Under the pieces are notes generated by a model. That model saw nothing but the letters and a program-made list of their open reading frames with translations, did not search any database and had not been told where the DNA came from. The position numbers were made by a program, and so were the translations under genes. DNA of 57,894 nucleotides, taken from NCBI RefSeq assembly GCF_027531705.1, contig NZ_JAPZSP010000036.1:1-57894 (forward strand), given 5' to 3'. Source of the stretch: Flavobacterium sp. Its GTDB lineage: Bacteria > Bacteroidota > Bacteroidia > Flavobacteriales > Flavobacteriaceae. This document shows positions 24,907 to 32,744 of the stretch, in pieces; the stretch's first letter is position 1, and every line of letters begins with the position of its first letter.

Positions 24907-25497
24907 TTACTTTTTCTCAATCCAACTCACAATTTCATCATCTGTTGGTAGCACACTTGGAGAAATTACTTTATCCAATTCGCCATTTTCGTTGATTAGG
25001 TATTTTTGGAAATTCCATTCTACTTCGCTGTCTTGCAATCCGTTTTTAGATTTTTGAGTTAGAAATTTATAAACTTCACTCATGTCATTTCCTTTGACAG
25101 AAACTTTGCTCATCATTGGAAAAGTAACGCCGTAATTTTTTTGACAAAAAGCGCCAATTTCTTCATTAGTTCCGGGTTCTTGCGACATAAAGTTGTTTGC
25201 TGGGAAACCTACAATCACAAAATTTTGGTCTTTATATTTTTTATAAATTGCCTCTAAATCTTTGTATTGTGGTGTCAATCCGCATTTGGAAGCCGTATTC
25301 ACAACTAGAATTTTCTTGCCTTTTAGTGATTCAAAATCAAATTCTTTTCCTTCTAAATCTTGTACTTTAAATTGGTAAATGTTTTGCTTTTCCATAGTTT
25401 CTGTTTGAGAAGTTTCAGCTGTTAATACTTGATTCTGCGCTTGGTTTTTGCAACTTGATATAATTAATATTCCGAATAATAAAATTATTTTTTTCAT
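24907..25497 (-). CDS. Glutathione peroxidase-like thiol peroxidase, lipoprotein
   Basis: A 196-residue peroxidase with an N-terminal lipobox (ILIISSC, Cys16), so it should sit in the envelope. The GPx fold starts near 40. Catalytic Cys72 lies in NTASKCGLTPQY, the FPANNFMSQEPGT block (99-110) has Asn102 where classical enzymes have Gln, and WNF at 161-163 supplies the Trp/Asn. Cys118 may be a resolving thiol. It would reduce peroxides with thioredoxin-like donors. Beside the haemoglobin-like lipoprotein gene but separated from it by a terminator. Confidence 0.9.
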   Translation of the reverse strand: MKKIILLFGILIISSCKNQAQNQVLTAETSQTETMEKQNIYQFKVQDLEGKEFDFESLKGKKILVVNTASKCGLTPQYKDLEAIYKKYKDQNFVIVGFPANNFMSQEPGTNEEIGAFCQKNYGVTFPMMSKVSVKGNDMSEVYKFLTQKSKNGLQDSEVEWNFQKYLINENGELDKVISPSVLPTDDEIVSWIEKK

Positions 25498-25564
25498 AAT
25501 GATTTTTTTTATAAAATTAGATAATAATTTAGTTTATAGTTTAAAACATTACTTAAAATTTTGT

Positions 25565-25605
25565 TATAAAAACAAAGCCCAACAAAATGCTTCATTGGGC
25601 TTCAA
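25565..25605 (-). terminator. Minus-strand terminator after the haemoglobin-like gene
   Basis: AAGCCCAA (25575-25582) pairs with TTGGGCTT (25595-25602); read on the minus strand the hairpin is followed by TGTTTTTAT. Confidence 0.75.
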
Positions 25606-25651
25606 AACAAAAAAACAAAACAAAATAACTATTGTTGCCTTTTTTATTTTT

Positions 25652-26245
25652 TTAAGGTGCTTGAACAATTGGCGCACGAAGTGATTCTAAAACAGCCACT
25701 ACTTCGTTAATTAATGCAGTATCAGTAACCCCATTTTTTCCAGCAGCTGCACCAACATAACCAATAAATTTATCATAGTTAGCATTGGTTGACTTTACGC
25801 CCATTCTAGGATTTGTAACAGGATTGTGAGCATCAACCATATTCAATCCAGAATAGGTGTTGGTTGCGCCACCGCCTGTATTTGCTGAAAAGAAATCGGT
25901 TAAATTCTTACTTAAAACCGCTACATTAGTTGTGTTACCTGATGAAACTTCTCCAACTATAGGTGCAAAATGAGCACCCAAATTTCCTGGAGCACCTGCA
26001 ACAATATCACCAACTATTAATGTTATCGTAGAATCGACAACCGAACGATAACTTAAGCGTCCTTTTTCAATCATTTGTCCAACATTTCTCGGATCTGTAA
26101 CTTTTGTAGTTCCACCTAATTTTTCATAAAGCGTTTTTTCTGCTACTTGAACTGGTGCTTCATCATCGTCATTATTACATGAGATAAAAGCTGTAAACAT
26201 TCCTGCTAAAAGCAAAATGCTTAATGGTCTTGCATAATTTTTCAT
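25652..26245 (-). CDS. Truncated-haemoglobin-like lipoprotein
   Basis: A 197-residue protein with a lipoprotein signal (lipobox FISC, Cys23, then NNDDDE). The mature part opens with LYEKLGGT (39-46), the usual start of group 1 truncated haemoglobins. Then come YRSVVDSTITLIVGD as helix B/C, LSKNLTDFFSANTGG as helix E, MVDAHNPV with His140 as likely proximal haem ligand, and ANYDKFIGYVGAAAGK...INEVVAVLESLRAPIV as helices G and H. An insertion of about 18 residues follows LGGT. A globin anchored to the envelope is unusual. It is second in an operon with the 143-aa membrane protein and faces the ECF sigma gene. Confidence 0.7.
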   Translation of the reverse strand: MKNYARPLSILLLAGMFTAFISCNNDDDEAPVQVAEKTLYEKLGGTTKVTDPRNVGQMIEKGRLSYRSVVDSTITLIVGDIVAGAPGNLGAHFAPIVGEVSSGNTTNVAVLSKNLTDFFSANTGGGATNTYSGLNMVDAHNPVTNPRMGVKSTNANYDKFIGYVGAAAGKNGVTDTALINEVVAVLESLRAPIVQAP

Positions 26246-26263
26246 TGTTTGTACTATTTAAGA

Positions 26264-26695
26264 TTAATTAAAAATTCTTTGAATTCCTTTTGAAAAGTGA
26301 TAACTAAAACTGCCTTCCTCAATAACTGGACATACTTGTTTAGCTTCCATGCCTTTTGGTAAAACATAGCGAGTTGCTTTATAATTTCCCTTTTGGATTA
26401 GCTGGTCAACTATTTTTTTTGAATCAGCTATTTTATTATCGTGAAAAAAGACAACTACATTATTCTTTATATTATAACTATCACTAATAAATCCTGGAAT
26501 TGATTTAAGATTTCTATGAATTTCTTTTATTTTGAGAGAATCTAATGGCTCCTGAAAGTCTATTCTACTTATCTGCATAGTGGCGTTATCGTATTTGATT
26601 GGCTTAGCAGTTGCAATGTGTACAACTAAAATGATGAGTAGTAATAAGGTTGTACCTATTAATCCCATTGCTATAAATTTTAATTTTCTTTTCAT
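26264..26695 (-). CDS. Single-pass membrane protein with an HMA-like soluble domain, unknown function
   Basis: A 143-residue protein: one membrane helix (about 8-29, AMGLIGTTLLLLIILVVHI) and an outer domain. The segment ISRIDFQEPLDSLKIKEIHR, then SIPGFISDSYNIKNNVVVFF and KIVDQLIQKG, follows the beta-alpha-beta-beta-alpha-beta order of heavy-metal-associated (HMA) domains, but without the CxxC metal site. First gene of the operon with the haemoglobin-like lipoprotein (18-nt gap). Its promoter carries the same motif as the divergent sigma gene, so it is probably a target of that sigma factor. Fold call is tentative. Confidence 0.65.
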   Translation of the reverse strand: MKRKLKFIAMGLIGTTLLLLIILVVHIATAKPIKYDNATMQISRIDFQEPLDSLKIKEIHRNLKSIPGFISDSYNIKNNVVVFFHDNKIADSKKIVDQLIQKGNYKATRYVLPKGMEAKQVCPVIEEGSFSYHFSKGIQRIFN

Positions 26696-26714
26696 AATTA
26701 ATTCCTTTAAATTA

Positions 26715-26739
26715 TTTTGTTTGGATACATATACGGAAA
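26715..26739 (-). promoter_or_regulatory. Putative ECF sigma promoter, minus copy
   Basis: Read on the minus strand: TTTCCGTATATGTATCC followed by AAACAAAA, 19 nt before ATG 26695. Nearly the same sequence precedes the sigma gene itself on the other strand. Confidence 0.5.
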
Positions 26740-26822
26740 TAAGTTAGGGATGGTTTTATTTTTTTTTTAATCCGATTACTCTAAAAAAAAATTGTAGTTT
26801 TATAAATCCAAAGTTTTGTTGG

Positions 26823-26845
26823 TTTCGTATATATGTCAAACAAAA
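26823..26845 (+). promoter_or_regulatory. Putative ECF sigma promoter, plus copy
   Basis: TTTCGTATATATGTC followed by AAACAAAA, 13 nt before the sigma gene ATG at 26859. It mirrors 26715-26739. Confidence 0.5.
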
Positions 26846-26858
26846 AAACAATAACAGT

Positions 26859-27389
26859 ATGTCACAAGAAGAATTAATTCCGTTGTTACTAAGGAAAGAA
26901 CAGCGAGGTTTTACCATTATGTATGATATGTATTCAAAAAGTTTGTTTGCAGTTATCGCCAACTTGATTAAAGAAACCGAAGAAGCAGAGGATGTGCTTC
27001 AAGATGCATTTGTAAAAATTTGGAAAAACATTGAAAGCTATAACGAATCAAAAGGTCGTTTATACACTTGGATGTTGAATATTGCAAGAAATTCTGCAAT
27101 TGATAAGTTACGTTCGAAAGGCTATAATAACAGTCAAAAAAACCTATCGTCTGATAATTTCGTACATCTTCTGGACGACAGTAACAAGCTAATCAATAGA
27201 ATTGATACTATTGGAATTCAAGAATTTGTAAAAAAATTGAAACCCAAATGCATTCAGCTAATTGAATTATTATTTTTTCAAGGTTATACGCAGCAAGAAG
27301 CGTCTGAAGAACTTGAAATTCCGTTGGGCACAGTAAAAACACAAAACAGAAGTTGTATAAACGATTTAAGAACTTATTTACAAGTATAA
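26859..27389 (+). CDS. ECF-type RNA polymerase sigma factor
   Basis: A 176-residue sigma-70 family protein. Region 2 spans about 12-80 (YDMYSKSLFAVIANLI, AEDVLQDAFVKIWKN, LYTWMLNIARNSAIDKLR) and region 4 about 122-172 (LKPKCIQLIELLFFQGYTQQ, EIPLGTVKT). Its stop codon overlaps the next ATG (TAATG), so it is coupled to its anti-sigma factor. A shared motif in both divergent promoters suggests autoregulation plus control of the haemoglobin-like operon. It resembles SigK/RskA-type pairs by partner type. Signal unknown; the neighbours (haem protein, peroxidase) hint at redox or haem stress. Confidence 0.93.
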   Translation: MSQEELIPLLLRKEQRGFTIMYDMYSKSLFAVIANLIKETEEAEDVLQDAFVKIWKNIESYNESKGRLYTWMLNIARNSAIDKLRSKGYNNSQKNLSSDNFVHLLDDSNKLINRIDTIGIQEFVKKLKPKCIQLIELLFFQGYTQQEASEELEIPLGTVKTQNRSCINDLRTYLQV

Positions 27390-28177
27390 TGAATACACAA
27401 GAATATATAGAATCTGGAAACTTAGAACTCTATGTTTATGGATTATTAGACGAAAGTGAAACTAAGAAAATTAGTGAATTGTCAAAAAACAATCCAGAGA
27501 TAAAAAAGGAAATTGTTTCGATTGAAAAGGCAATTCTAAATTTGTCGAGTAGTTTTTCTCCTGCTATTTCTGCTGAAAATTTTGAAAAAATTAAAGCAAA
27601 ATTAGAAATGAAGCATGGCAAAGTAGTCGATTTACAACCAAAATCGAATTGGTCTCAATACCTTGGCTGGGCAGCTTCAATTGTTTTATTAATTGGCATT
27701 GGTTACCAATATAATAAACAACAAATCATTAAGAATGAAATTGTAACTATTCAAAAAGAGAAAGAAAAATTAAACGAAGCTGTAGTTGCTACTGAAAATA
27801 AAAACAATCAAACCAAGAAAGCTTTGGATGTAATAAGAGATTCTAAAAACACGGTAATTGCACTTGCTGGGCAAGCCGTTTCGCCTACATCTTCTGCAAA
27901 AGTATATTGGAATAAAGAAACACAAGTTGTATATATTGATGCATCAGGATTACCAAAACCACCAAAAGGAATGGTTTATCAAGTTTGGAGTTTAAAATTG
28001 AGTCCAACATTAATGCCAACAAGTATTGGTTTATTAGAAGATTTTTCTGGAGAAAATAATTTGGTTTTTGAAGTTAGCTCTACAGTTGATGCCGAAGCCT
28101 TTGGTATCACACTTGAACCAGCTGGCGGAAGTCAATCGCCAACAATGGAACAATTATACACTTTAGGAAAAGTATAA
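27389..28177 (+). CDS. Anti-sigma factor, RskA family
   Basis: About 262 residues from ATG 27389, overlapping the sigma stop by one base. N-terminal cytoplasmic sigma-binding part (LELYVYGLLDESETKKISEL), one membrane helix (YLGWAASIVLLIGIGYQY, about residues 90-107), a short coiled coil, and a C-terminal outer domain of the anti-sigma-K type: KVYWNKETQVVYIDASGLPK, GMVYQVWSLK, and AFGITLEPAGGSQSPT. No zinc-finger cysteines. It would hold the sigma factor at the membrane until an envelope signal triggers release. Confidence 0.9.
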   Translation: MNTQEYIESGNLELYVYGLLDESETKKISELSKNNPEIKKEIVSIEKAILNLSSSFSPAISAENFEKIKAKLEMKHGKVVDLQPKSNWSQYLGWAASIVLLIGIGYQYNKQQIIKNEIVTIQKEKEKLNEAVVATENKNNQTKKALDVIRDSKNTVIALAGQAVSPTSSAKVYWNKETQVVYIDASGLPKPPKGMVYQVWSLKLSPTLMPTSIGLLEDFSGENNLVFEVSSTVDAEAFGITLEPAGGSQSPTMEQLYTLGKV

Positions 28178-28192
28178 CTCTAAAAATAGAAG

Positions 28193-28228
28193 AAAAAAAA
28201 GGTTCAACTTGATTGTTGAACCTTTTTT
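28193..28228. terminator. Bidirectional terminator between anti-sigma and ccsBA genes
   Basis: GGTTCAAC (28201-28208) pairs with GTTGAACC (28215-28222), A8 before and T6 after. Confidence 0.85.
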
Positions 28229-28229
28229 A

Positions 28230-31200
28230 TTATTTAAAAACCTTTTTATATTTTATATACGATAATGTTCCCAAAATGGCAACAAAAGCAACTGAATAAT
28301 AAATGAATGTTGGTGTTACAACTTTATCACCACTAGCATACGAATGCAATCCTGTGAGGTAAAAATTCACTCCAAAATAGGTCATCATTATTGAATAGAA
28401 TGCTACAATACTCATTAAATTAAAAATCCATTTACCACGAAGTGATGGTACAAATCGAGCGTGAATAACAAAAGCGTAAACCATAATACTGATTAAGGCC
28501 CAAGTTTCTTTTGGATCCCAACCCCAATATCTTCCCCAAGATTCATTTGCCCATTGTCCACCAAGGAAATTACCAATTGTTAGCATAACCAATCCGATAG
28601 TTAATGCCATTTCATTGATGTAAGTGATTTCCTTAATGTGCAAATCCATTTTGACTTTGTTTTTTTCGTTTGTAAAAAGCATCAAAATCAAAGAAACCGT
28701 TCCCAAAACCATTCCTAATGTAAATGGTCCGTAACTTGCTACGATTACGGCTACGTGAATCATTAACCAATACGAATTAAGAACAGGTTGCAAATTGGCA
28801 ATCGATGGATCCATCCAGTTCCAATGCGCAATCATAAGTATCATTGAAGCAACAAATGTTCCTGAAGCGACAGTTAATTTCGATTTTCTATCAAATGCTA
28901 AAGTGAAAAACATGGTTGCCCAAGCCACATATATCATACTTTCGTAGGCATCACTCCAAGGTGCGTGACCAGAAATATACCAACGCGCAATTAATCCAAG
29001 CGTATGAATAATAAAAAAGATTCCTATTAGAATATGAAATCCATTTATGGTGTATTTTAAAATTTTTGAATTTGAAAAAATATTAACAATTGTTAGCAAA
29101 AGCATCAATGTTCCAGCCATCATGTACATCCAAAACAAATTTTTGAAAACATCATACTTGTTATACATTACTTCATAATTGATTTTTTCATCAGATGGAC
29201 GAACGGCGCTTCCGTATTTCTTTTGGTAATTTTCCATTCCTACCAAAAACGTATTTGCCATGGTATAATCATCTTTTTGAGAAGCTTTTAACAAGGCATC
29301 TAGATAAATTGGCAAAGCAGATTTGATTGTATCTAATGAGGTTCCAGTTGTATGAGAAATATCCATATATGAGAACCATTTATTGTTTTTATCATTTGGA
29401 ACTGGAAAAACTTTCAAAATAGTTCCACTTAAAGCAGAATTTAGAAGATTTACTTTCTTATCTGCTTCGATAAAGTCTTTATCAAAACTGTTTGGAACGG
29501 CTGCTTTATAGGCAGTATCTAAATAGGGTGACAATTTATAATTTCCTTTATCATCAAAGAAATCTTTGAAAGCAACCAATTTTTGTCCGTTAGGAACTCC
29601 TAGAATTTTATGAATACTATCATTTTCTATTTTGAGATAAATCAATGGAACTTGAAACCAAGCCTGCGGAAATTGCGTCATCGAAATAAAAGCTTGATCA
29701 GCATTTAATCCTTCGTAAGAATCTTTTTTACTAACTTTTCGCAATAATTCTGATGAAAACGTATTGATAGGTTTCATTCGTCCACCTTCATCTTGAATAA
29801 CTAATCGTCCGAATTGACCAGCGTGTTTTTCGGAAACCTTGTATTTTTTTATGGAATCTAAATAACTAATTTTAGAAGTTGGATTTGAATGATTTTGACT
29901 AAATCCTAACAATGAAAAGAATAACAAAAAGATAGTCAATAACTTCTCTTTCTTCTGTTTTACATCTTCCAATTTTCTTTTTAAATCGGCAAAACGAGAA
30001 TGTTTGGTAAATAAAATAGCCATCATAGCAAAAAACAACATAAAATAACCGCAATAGGTTATAAAAGTTCCCCAATAATCATGGTTTACAGAAAGAACTG
30101 TTCCTTTCTCGTCAGGATCGAAAGAAGCTTGAAAAAAACGAAATCCTTTGTGGTCTAATATATTATTCATGTAGATATGTGCATCAAAATTTTCTTTACC
30201 ATCAACAACTGTAACTTTACTTTCGTATGATGAATAACTTTTCTCGGTTCCTGGATATTTTTTGGCAATAAAATCGTTCAGCTTTATGTTAAATGGCAAA
30301 GTATAAACTTTACTTCCGTAGTAAAAAGTGAATTCCAATTTCCCTAATTTGAATGTTTGTGGTGTTCCTTGTTGCCCTTTTGAACCAAGTAAAGTAATTT
30401 CTTTTTCTTTTCCTTCAACAGCCACTTTTAAAGTTAAAGCATCTTCTCCTTTTTTGCTTTTATAATTTCCGCTTGATTTATAATCTTTCACACCTTTTAT
30501 TGGCTGATCAGGAAATACAAACTGCGCATTACCCATATTATAAAGCGAACGATACATCAACTCTTGTACTTTATCTTTTTCAACTTTCCCCTGAAGCTTG
30601 TCCGCCATTCGCATAAAGTTTCCTTCAAAAGGTGAAGAAATAGTCGTTTTTTCGCCTGTTGTATTAATATTTATAGCACCTTGTGTTTCTTTGTTTAAGG
30701 CAAATAGTGTGTTATGAATATTTTGAACTTCACCTTCTTTTAGATAATGTTCATGACGTTCTCCTCCACCCGATTCTACCATTTTTAGATAAGAAATCCC
30801 TTTTGCATCTGGTTTAATGGTTTCTTTGGCATCCATAACGAAATTTTTATATTCAATTTCAAATGGAGTTTCAGCAAACTTAGAATCGATAGAAAAATGG
30901 TTATTTGTTACAGGTGAAAGTAGTAACGATTCTTCAAAAACTCTACGTTTCATCTCACCTTTGTATTCTCCATCAACAAAAAAAGTTAGGTAATTTTTAT
31001 CTGAATATAATTGATTAGAAGATTCGCCTTCTCTAATTGGCATCATTCCTTCATAGCTTATGTAGCGAGTGATTGCAGCTCCTACAATTATAAAAATGAA
31101 AGACAAATGCAGTAAAAGTGTTGCCCATTTTTCTTTTTTGAGCAATTGGTAACGAGAAATATTTCCAAAAAAATTGATTAAGAAAAAAACATGAATGGCT

Positions 31201-31352
31201 TCAAACCACTTTGTATTGTAAACTAAAATTCTTGCTGTATCGGTATTATAGTCGTTTTCAATGAATGTTCCTATTGCCATTGAAATTGCATATACAAGAA
31301 ATAAAATAGCCATTAAGCGAGTTGAAAAAAGTATCGATTTTAATTTTTTCAT
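28230..31352 (-). CDS. Fused cytochrome c biogenesis protein CcsBA (ResB-ResC type)
   Basis: About 1040 residues from ATG 31352 (MKKLKSILFSTRLMAILF); a longer frame to 31385 is ruled out by a -7 motif at 31385-31392. The ResB/CcsB half has several N-terminal helices and a large outer domain (FRFFQASFDPDEKG, NHDYWGTFITYCGYFMLFF). Near residue 480 a second signal-like helix ends in FSQ, then an outer domain and the CcsA half. That half has IARWYISGHAPWSDAYESM with external His, and the haem-handling WWD segment SWGRYWGWDPKETWALIS. The protein exports haem and attaches it to apocytochrome c. A CcsB-CcsA fusion in one chain of this length is usual in Bacteroidota. Confidence 0.93.
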   Translation of the reverse strand: MKKLKSILFSTRLMAILFLVYAISMAIGTFIENDYNTDTARILVYNTKWFEAIHVFFLINFFGNISRYQLLKKEKWATLLLHLSFIFIIVGAAITRYISYEGMMPIREGESSNQLYSDKNYLTFFVDGEYKGEMKRRVFEESLLLSPVTNNHFSIDSKFAETPFEIEYKNFVMDAKETIKPDAKGISYLKMVESGGGERHEHYLKEGEVQNIHNTLFALNKETQGAININTTGEKTTISSPFEGNFMRMADKLQGKVEKDKVQELMYRSLYNMGNAQFVFPDQPIKGVKDYKSSGNYKSKKGEDALTLKVAVEGKEKEITLLGSKGQQGTPQTFKLGKLEFTFYYGSKVYTLPFNIKLNDFIAKKYPGTEKSYSSYESKVTVVDGKENFDAHIYMNNILDHKGFRFFQASFDPDEKGTVLSVNHDYWGTFITYCGYFMLFFAMMAILFTKHSRFADLKRKLEDVKQKKEKLLTIFLLFFSLLGFSQNHSNPTSKISYLDSIKKYKVSEKHAGQFGRLVIQDEGGRMKPINTFSSELLRKVSKKDSYEGLNADQAFISMTQFPQAWFQVPLIYLKIENDSIHKILGVPNGQKLVAFKDFFDDKGNYKLSPYLDTAYKAAVPNSFDKDFIEADKKVNLLNSALSGTILKVFPVPNDKNNKWFSYMDISHTTGTSLDTIKSALPIYLDALLKASQKDDYTMANTFLVGMENYQKKYGSAVRPSDEKINYEVMYNKYDVFKNLFWMYMMAGTLMLLLTIVNIFSNSKILKYTINGFHILIGIFFIIHTLGLIARWYISGHAPWSDAYESMIYVAWATMFFTLAFDRKSKLTVASGTFVASMILMIAHWNWMDPSIANLQPVLNSYWLMIHVAVIVASYGPFTLGMVLGTVSLILMLFTNEKNKVKMDLHIKEITYINEMALTIGLVMLTIGNFLGGQWANESWGRYWGWDPKETWALISIMVYAFVIHARFVPSLRGKWIFNLMSIVAFYSIMMTYFGVNFYLTGLHSYASGDKVVTPTFIYYSVAFVAILGTLSYIKYKKVFK

Positions 31353-31384
31353 GATGTTTTTGAAATGTTTTTTTTTTGGAAACA

Positions 31385-31392
31385 CAAAAGTA
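31385..31392 (-). promoter_or_regulatory. -7 promoter motif TACTTTTG for ccsBA
   Basis: Minus strand, 32 nt before the chosen start; supports ATG 31352 over 31385. Confidence 0.45.
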
Positions 31393-31471
31393 AAGTAAAA
31401 ATGTGAATTTCTTTATTATTAAGCATTTGATTTAAGTGTTTTTTAAGAGATGTTTTTATTATTTTTACCAA

Positions 31472-32233
31472 ATGGTAAAAGTAGTAATCATCGGTTCGGG
31501 AAATGTTGGCCAACATCTTATTAAGGCTTTTGCCAAAAGTGATGCTGTGACTGTTATTCAAGCTTATGCTAGAAACAAATACAATCTTACTCACCTACTC
31601 GATTCTCAGCAAATTACCGATGATTTTTCTAACTTAAAAGAAGCCGACTTATACATTATTTCTGTTTCAGACGAAGCTATCAATGAAGTTTCAAAACAAA
31701 TTCCTTTTTCAAATAAATTAGTAGCTCATACTTCGGGAAGTGTTGCTATGAATGAACTTAGCGATTCCAATAGAAAAGCGGTTTTTTATCCGTTACAAAC
31801 ATTATCTAAGAAAAAAGAAGTCGATTTTAAACAAGTTCCATTGTGCTTAGAAGCGGAAAACGAATCAGATTTAAAAATTTTAAATAAAATTGCAACAAGT
31901 ATTTCCGATAAAGTCTTCGAAGTCGATTCTGACCAAAGAAAATCATTACATGTTGCAGCTGTTTTTGTTTCCAATTTTGTAAATCATTTATACAAACTTG
32001 GAAGTGATATTTGCATCGAACATAAAGTTCCTTTTGAAATTTTGAAACCGCTTATACTTGAAACCGCAAAGAAAGTTCAAATTCTTTCGCCAGATGATGC
32101 GCAAACTGGACCTGCAAAACGAAATGACACTACAACCATAAACAAACATTTAGCAATTCTTACCGATGAAAATCAGAAAGAAATCTATAAATTGCTAACC
32201 AAATCTATAATTGACCATGGCAAAAAGTTATAA
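31472..32233 (+). CDS. DUF2520/Rossmann-like NAD(P)-binding protein
   Basis: About 253 residues from ATG 31472; the upstream ATG at 31436 adds a poor leader. The N-terminal Rossmann fold has VVIIGSGNVGQHLIKAF, VAHTSGSVAMNEL and FYPLQTLSKKKEVDF. The C-terminal helical DUF2520 region has HVAAVFVSNFVNHLY and a final GPAKRNDTTTINKHL. It resembles ProC/F420-dependent reductase relatives; the substrate is unknown. The gene overlaps kdsC by 17 nt and, from memory, this pairing is a standard one in Flavobacteriia. Confidence 0.88.
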   Translation: MVKVVIIGSGNVGQHLIKAFAKSDAVTVIQAYARNKYNLTHLLDSQQITDDFSNLKEADLYIISVSDEAINEVSKQIPFSNKLVAHTSGSVAMNELSDSNRKAVFYPLQTLSKKKEVDFKQVPLCLEAENESDLKILNKIATSISDKVFEVDSDQRKSLHVAAVFVSNFVNHLYKLGSDICIEHKVPFEILKPLILETAKKVQILSPDDAQTGPAKRNDTTTINKHLAILTDENQKEIYKLLTKSIIDHGKKL

Positions 32234-32744
32234 AGAAATTATGAATCACATCACCACTTTCATTTTTGATATAGATGGTGTTTTAACCGACGGAACTGTT
32301 CACGTCTCTCCAACTGGTGAAATGCTTCGCGAAATGCATATCCGTGATGGTTTTGCCATGAAAGCTGCTCTAGAAAGCGGTTATAATGTCTGTATAATTT
32401 CTGGAGGAAGCAACGAAGGTGTTCGCATTAGACTAAGAAACTTAGGTATAACTGATATACATTTAGGAACCCCTGATAAAGTTGAAACTTTCAAAGAATA
32501 CACTGAATTATACAACATAAAACCTGAAAATGTTTTATACATGGGCGATGATATTCCCGATTTTCATGTGATGCAATTAGTAGGTCTACCAACTTGTCCA
32601 CAAGATGCAAGCCCCGAAATCAAAGAAATTTCAAATTATATTTCGCATAAAAATGGAGGAAAAGGTGCTGTTCGCGACGTAATTGAACAAGTTATGAAAG
32701 TGCAAGGAAAATGGCATTTGTATTATAACGGAAAGCACGATTAA
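32217..32744 (+). CDS. kdsC: KdsC-type HAD phosphatase (3-deoxy-D-manno-octulosonate 8-phosphate phosphatase)
   Basis: About 175 residues from ATG 32217 (MAKSYKEIMNH). HAD motif I FIFDIDGVLTDG, motif II CIISGGSN, motif III Lys within TPDKVETF and motif IV MGDDIPD. No cap domain, as in tetrameric C0 phosphatases. Predicted to release phosphate from KDO-8-P for lipopolysaccharide core synthesis; related proteins act on other sugar acids, so the exact substrate is inferred. The start lies within the previous gene and the stop overlaps the convergent photolyase by 4 nt. Confidence 0.9.
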   Translation: MAKSYKEIMNHITTFIFDIDGVLTDGTVHVSPTGEMLREMHIRDGFAMKAALESGYNVCIISGGSNEGVRIRLRNLGITDIHLGTPDKVETFKEYTELYNIKPENVLYMGDDIPDFHVMQLVGLPTCPQDASPEIKEISNYISHKNGGKGAVRDVIEQVMKVQGKWHLYYNGKHD

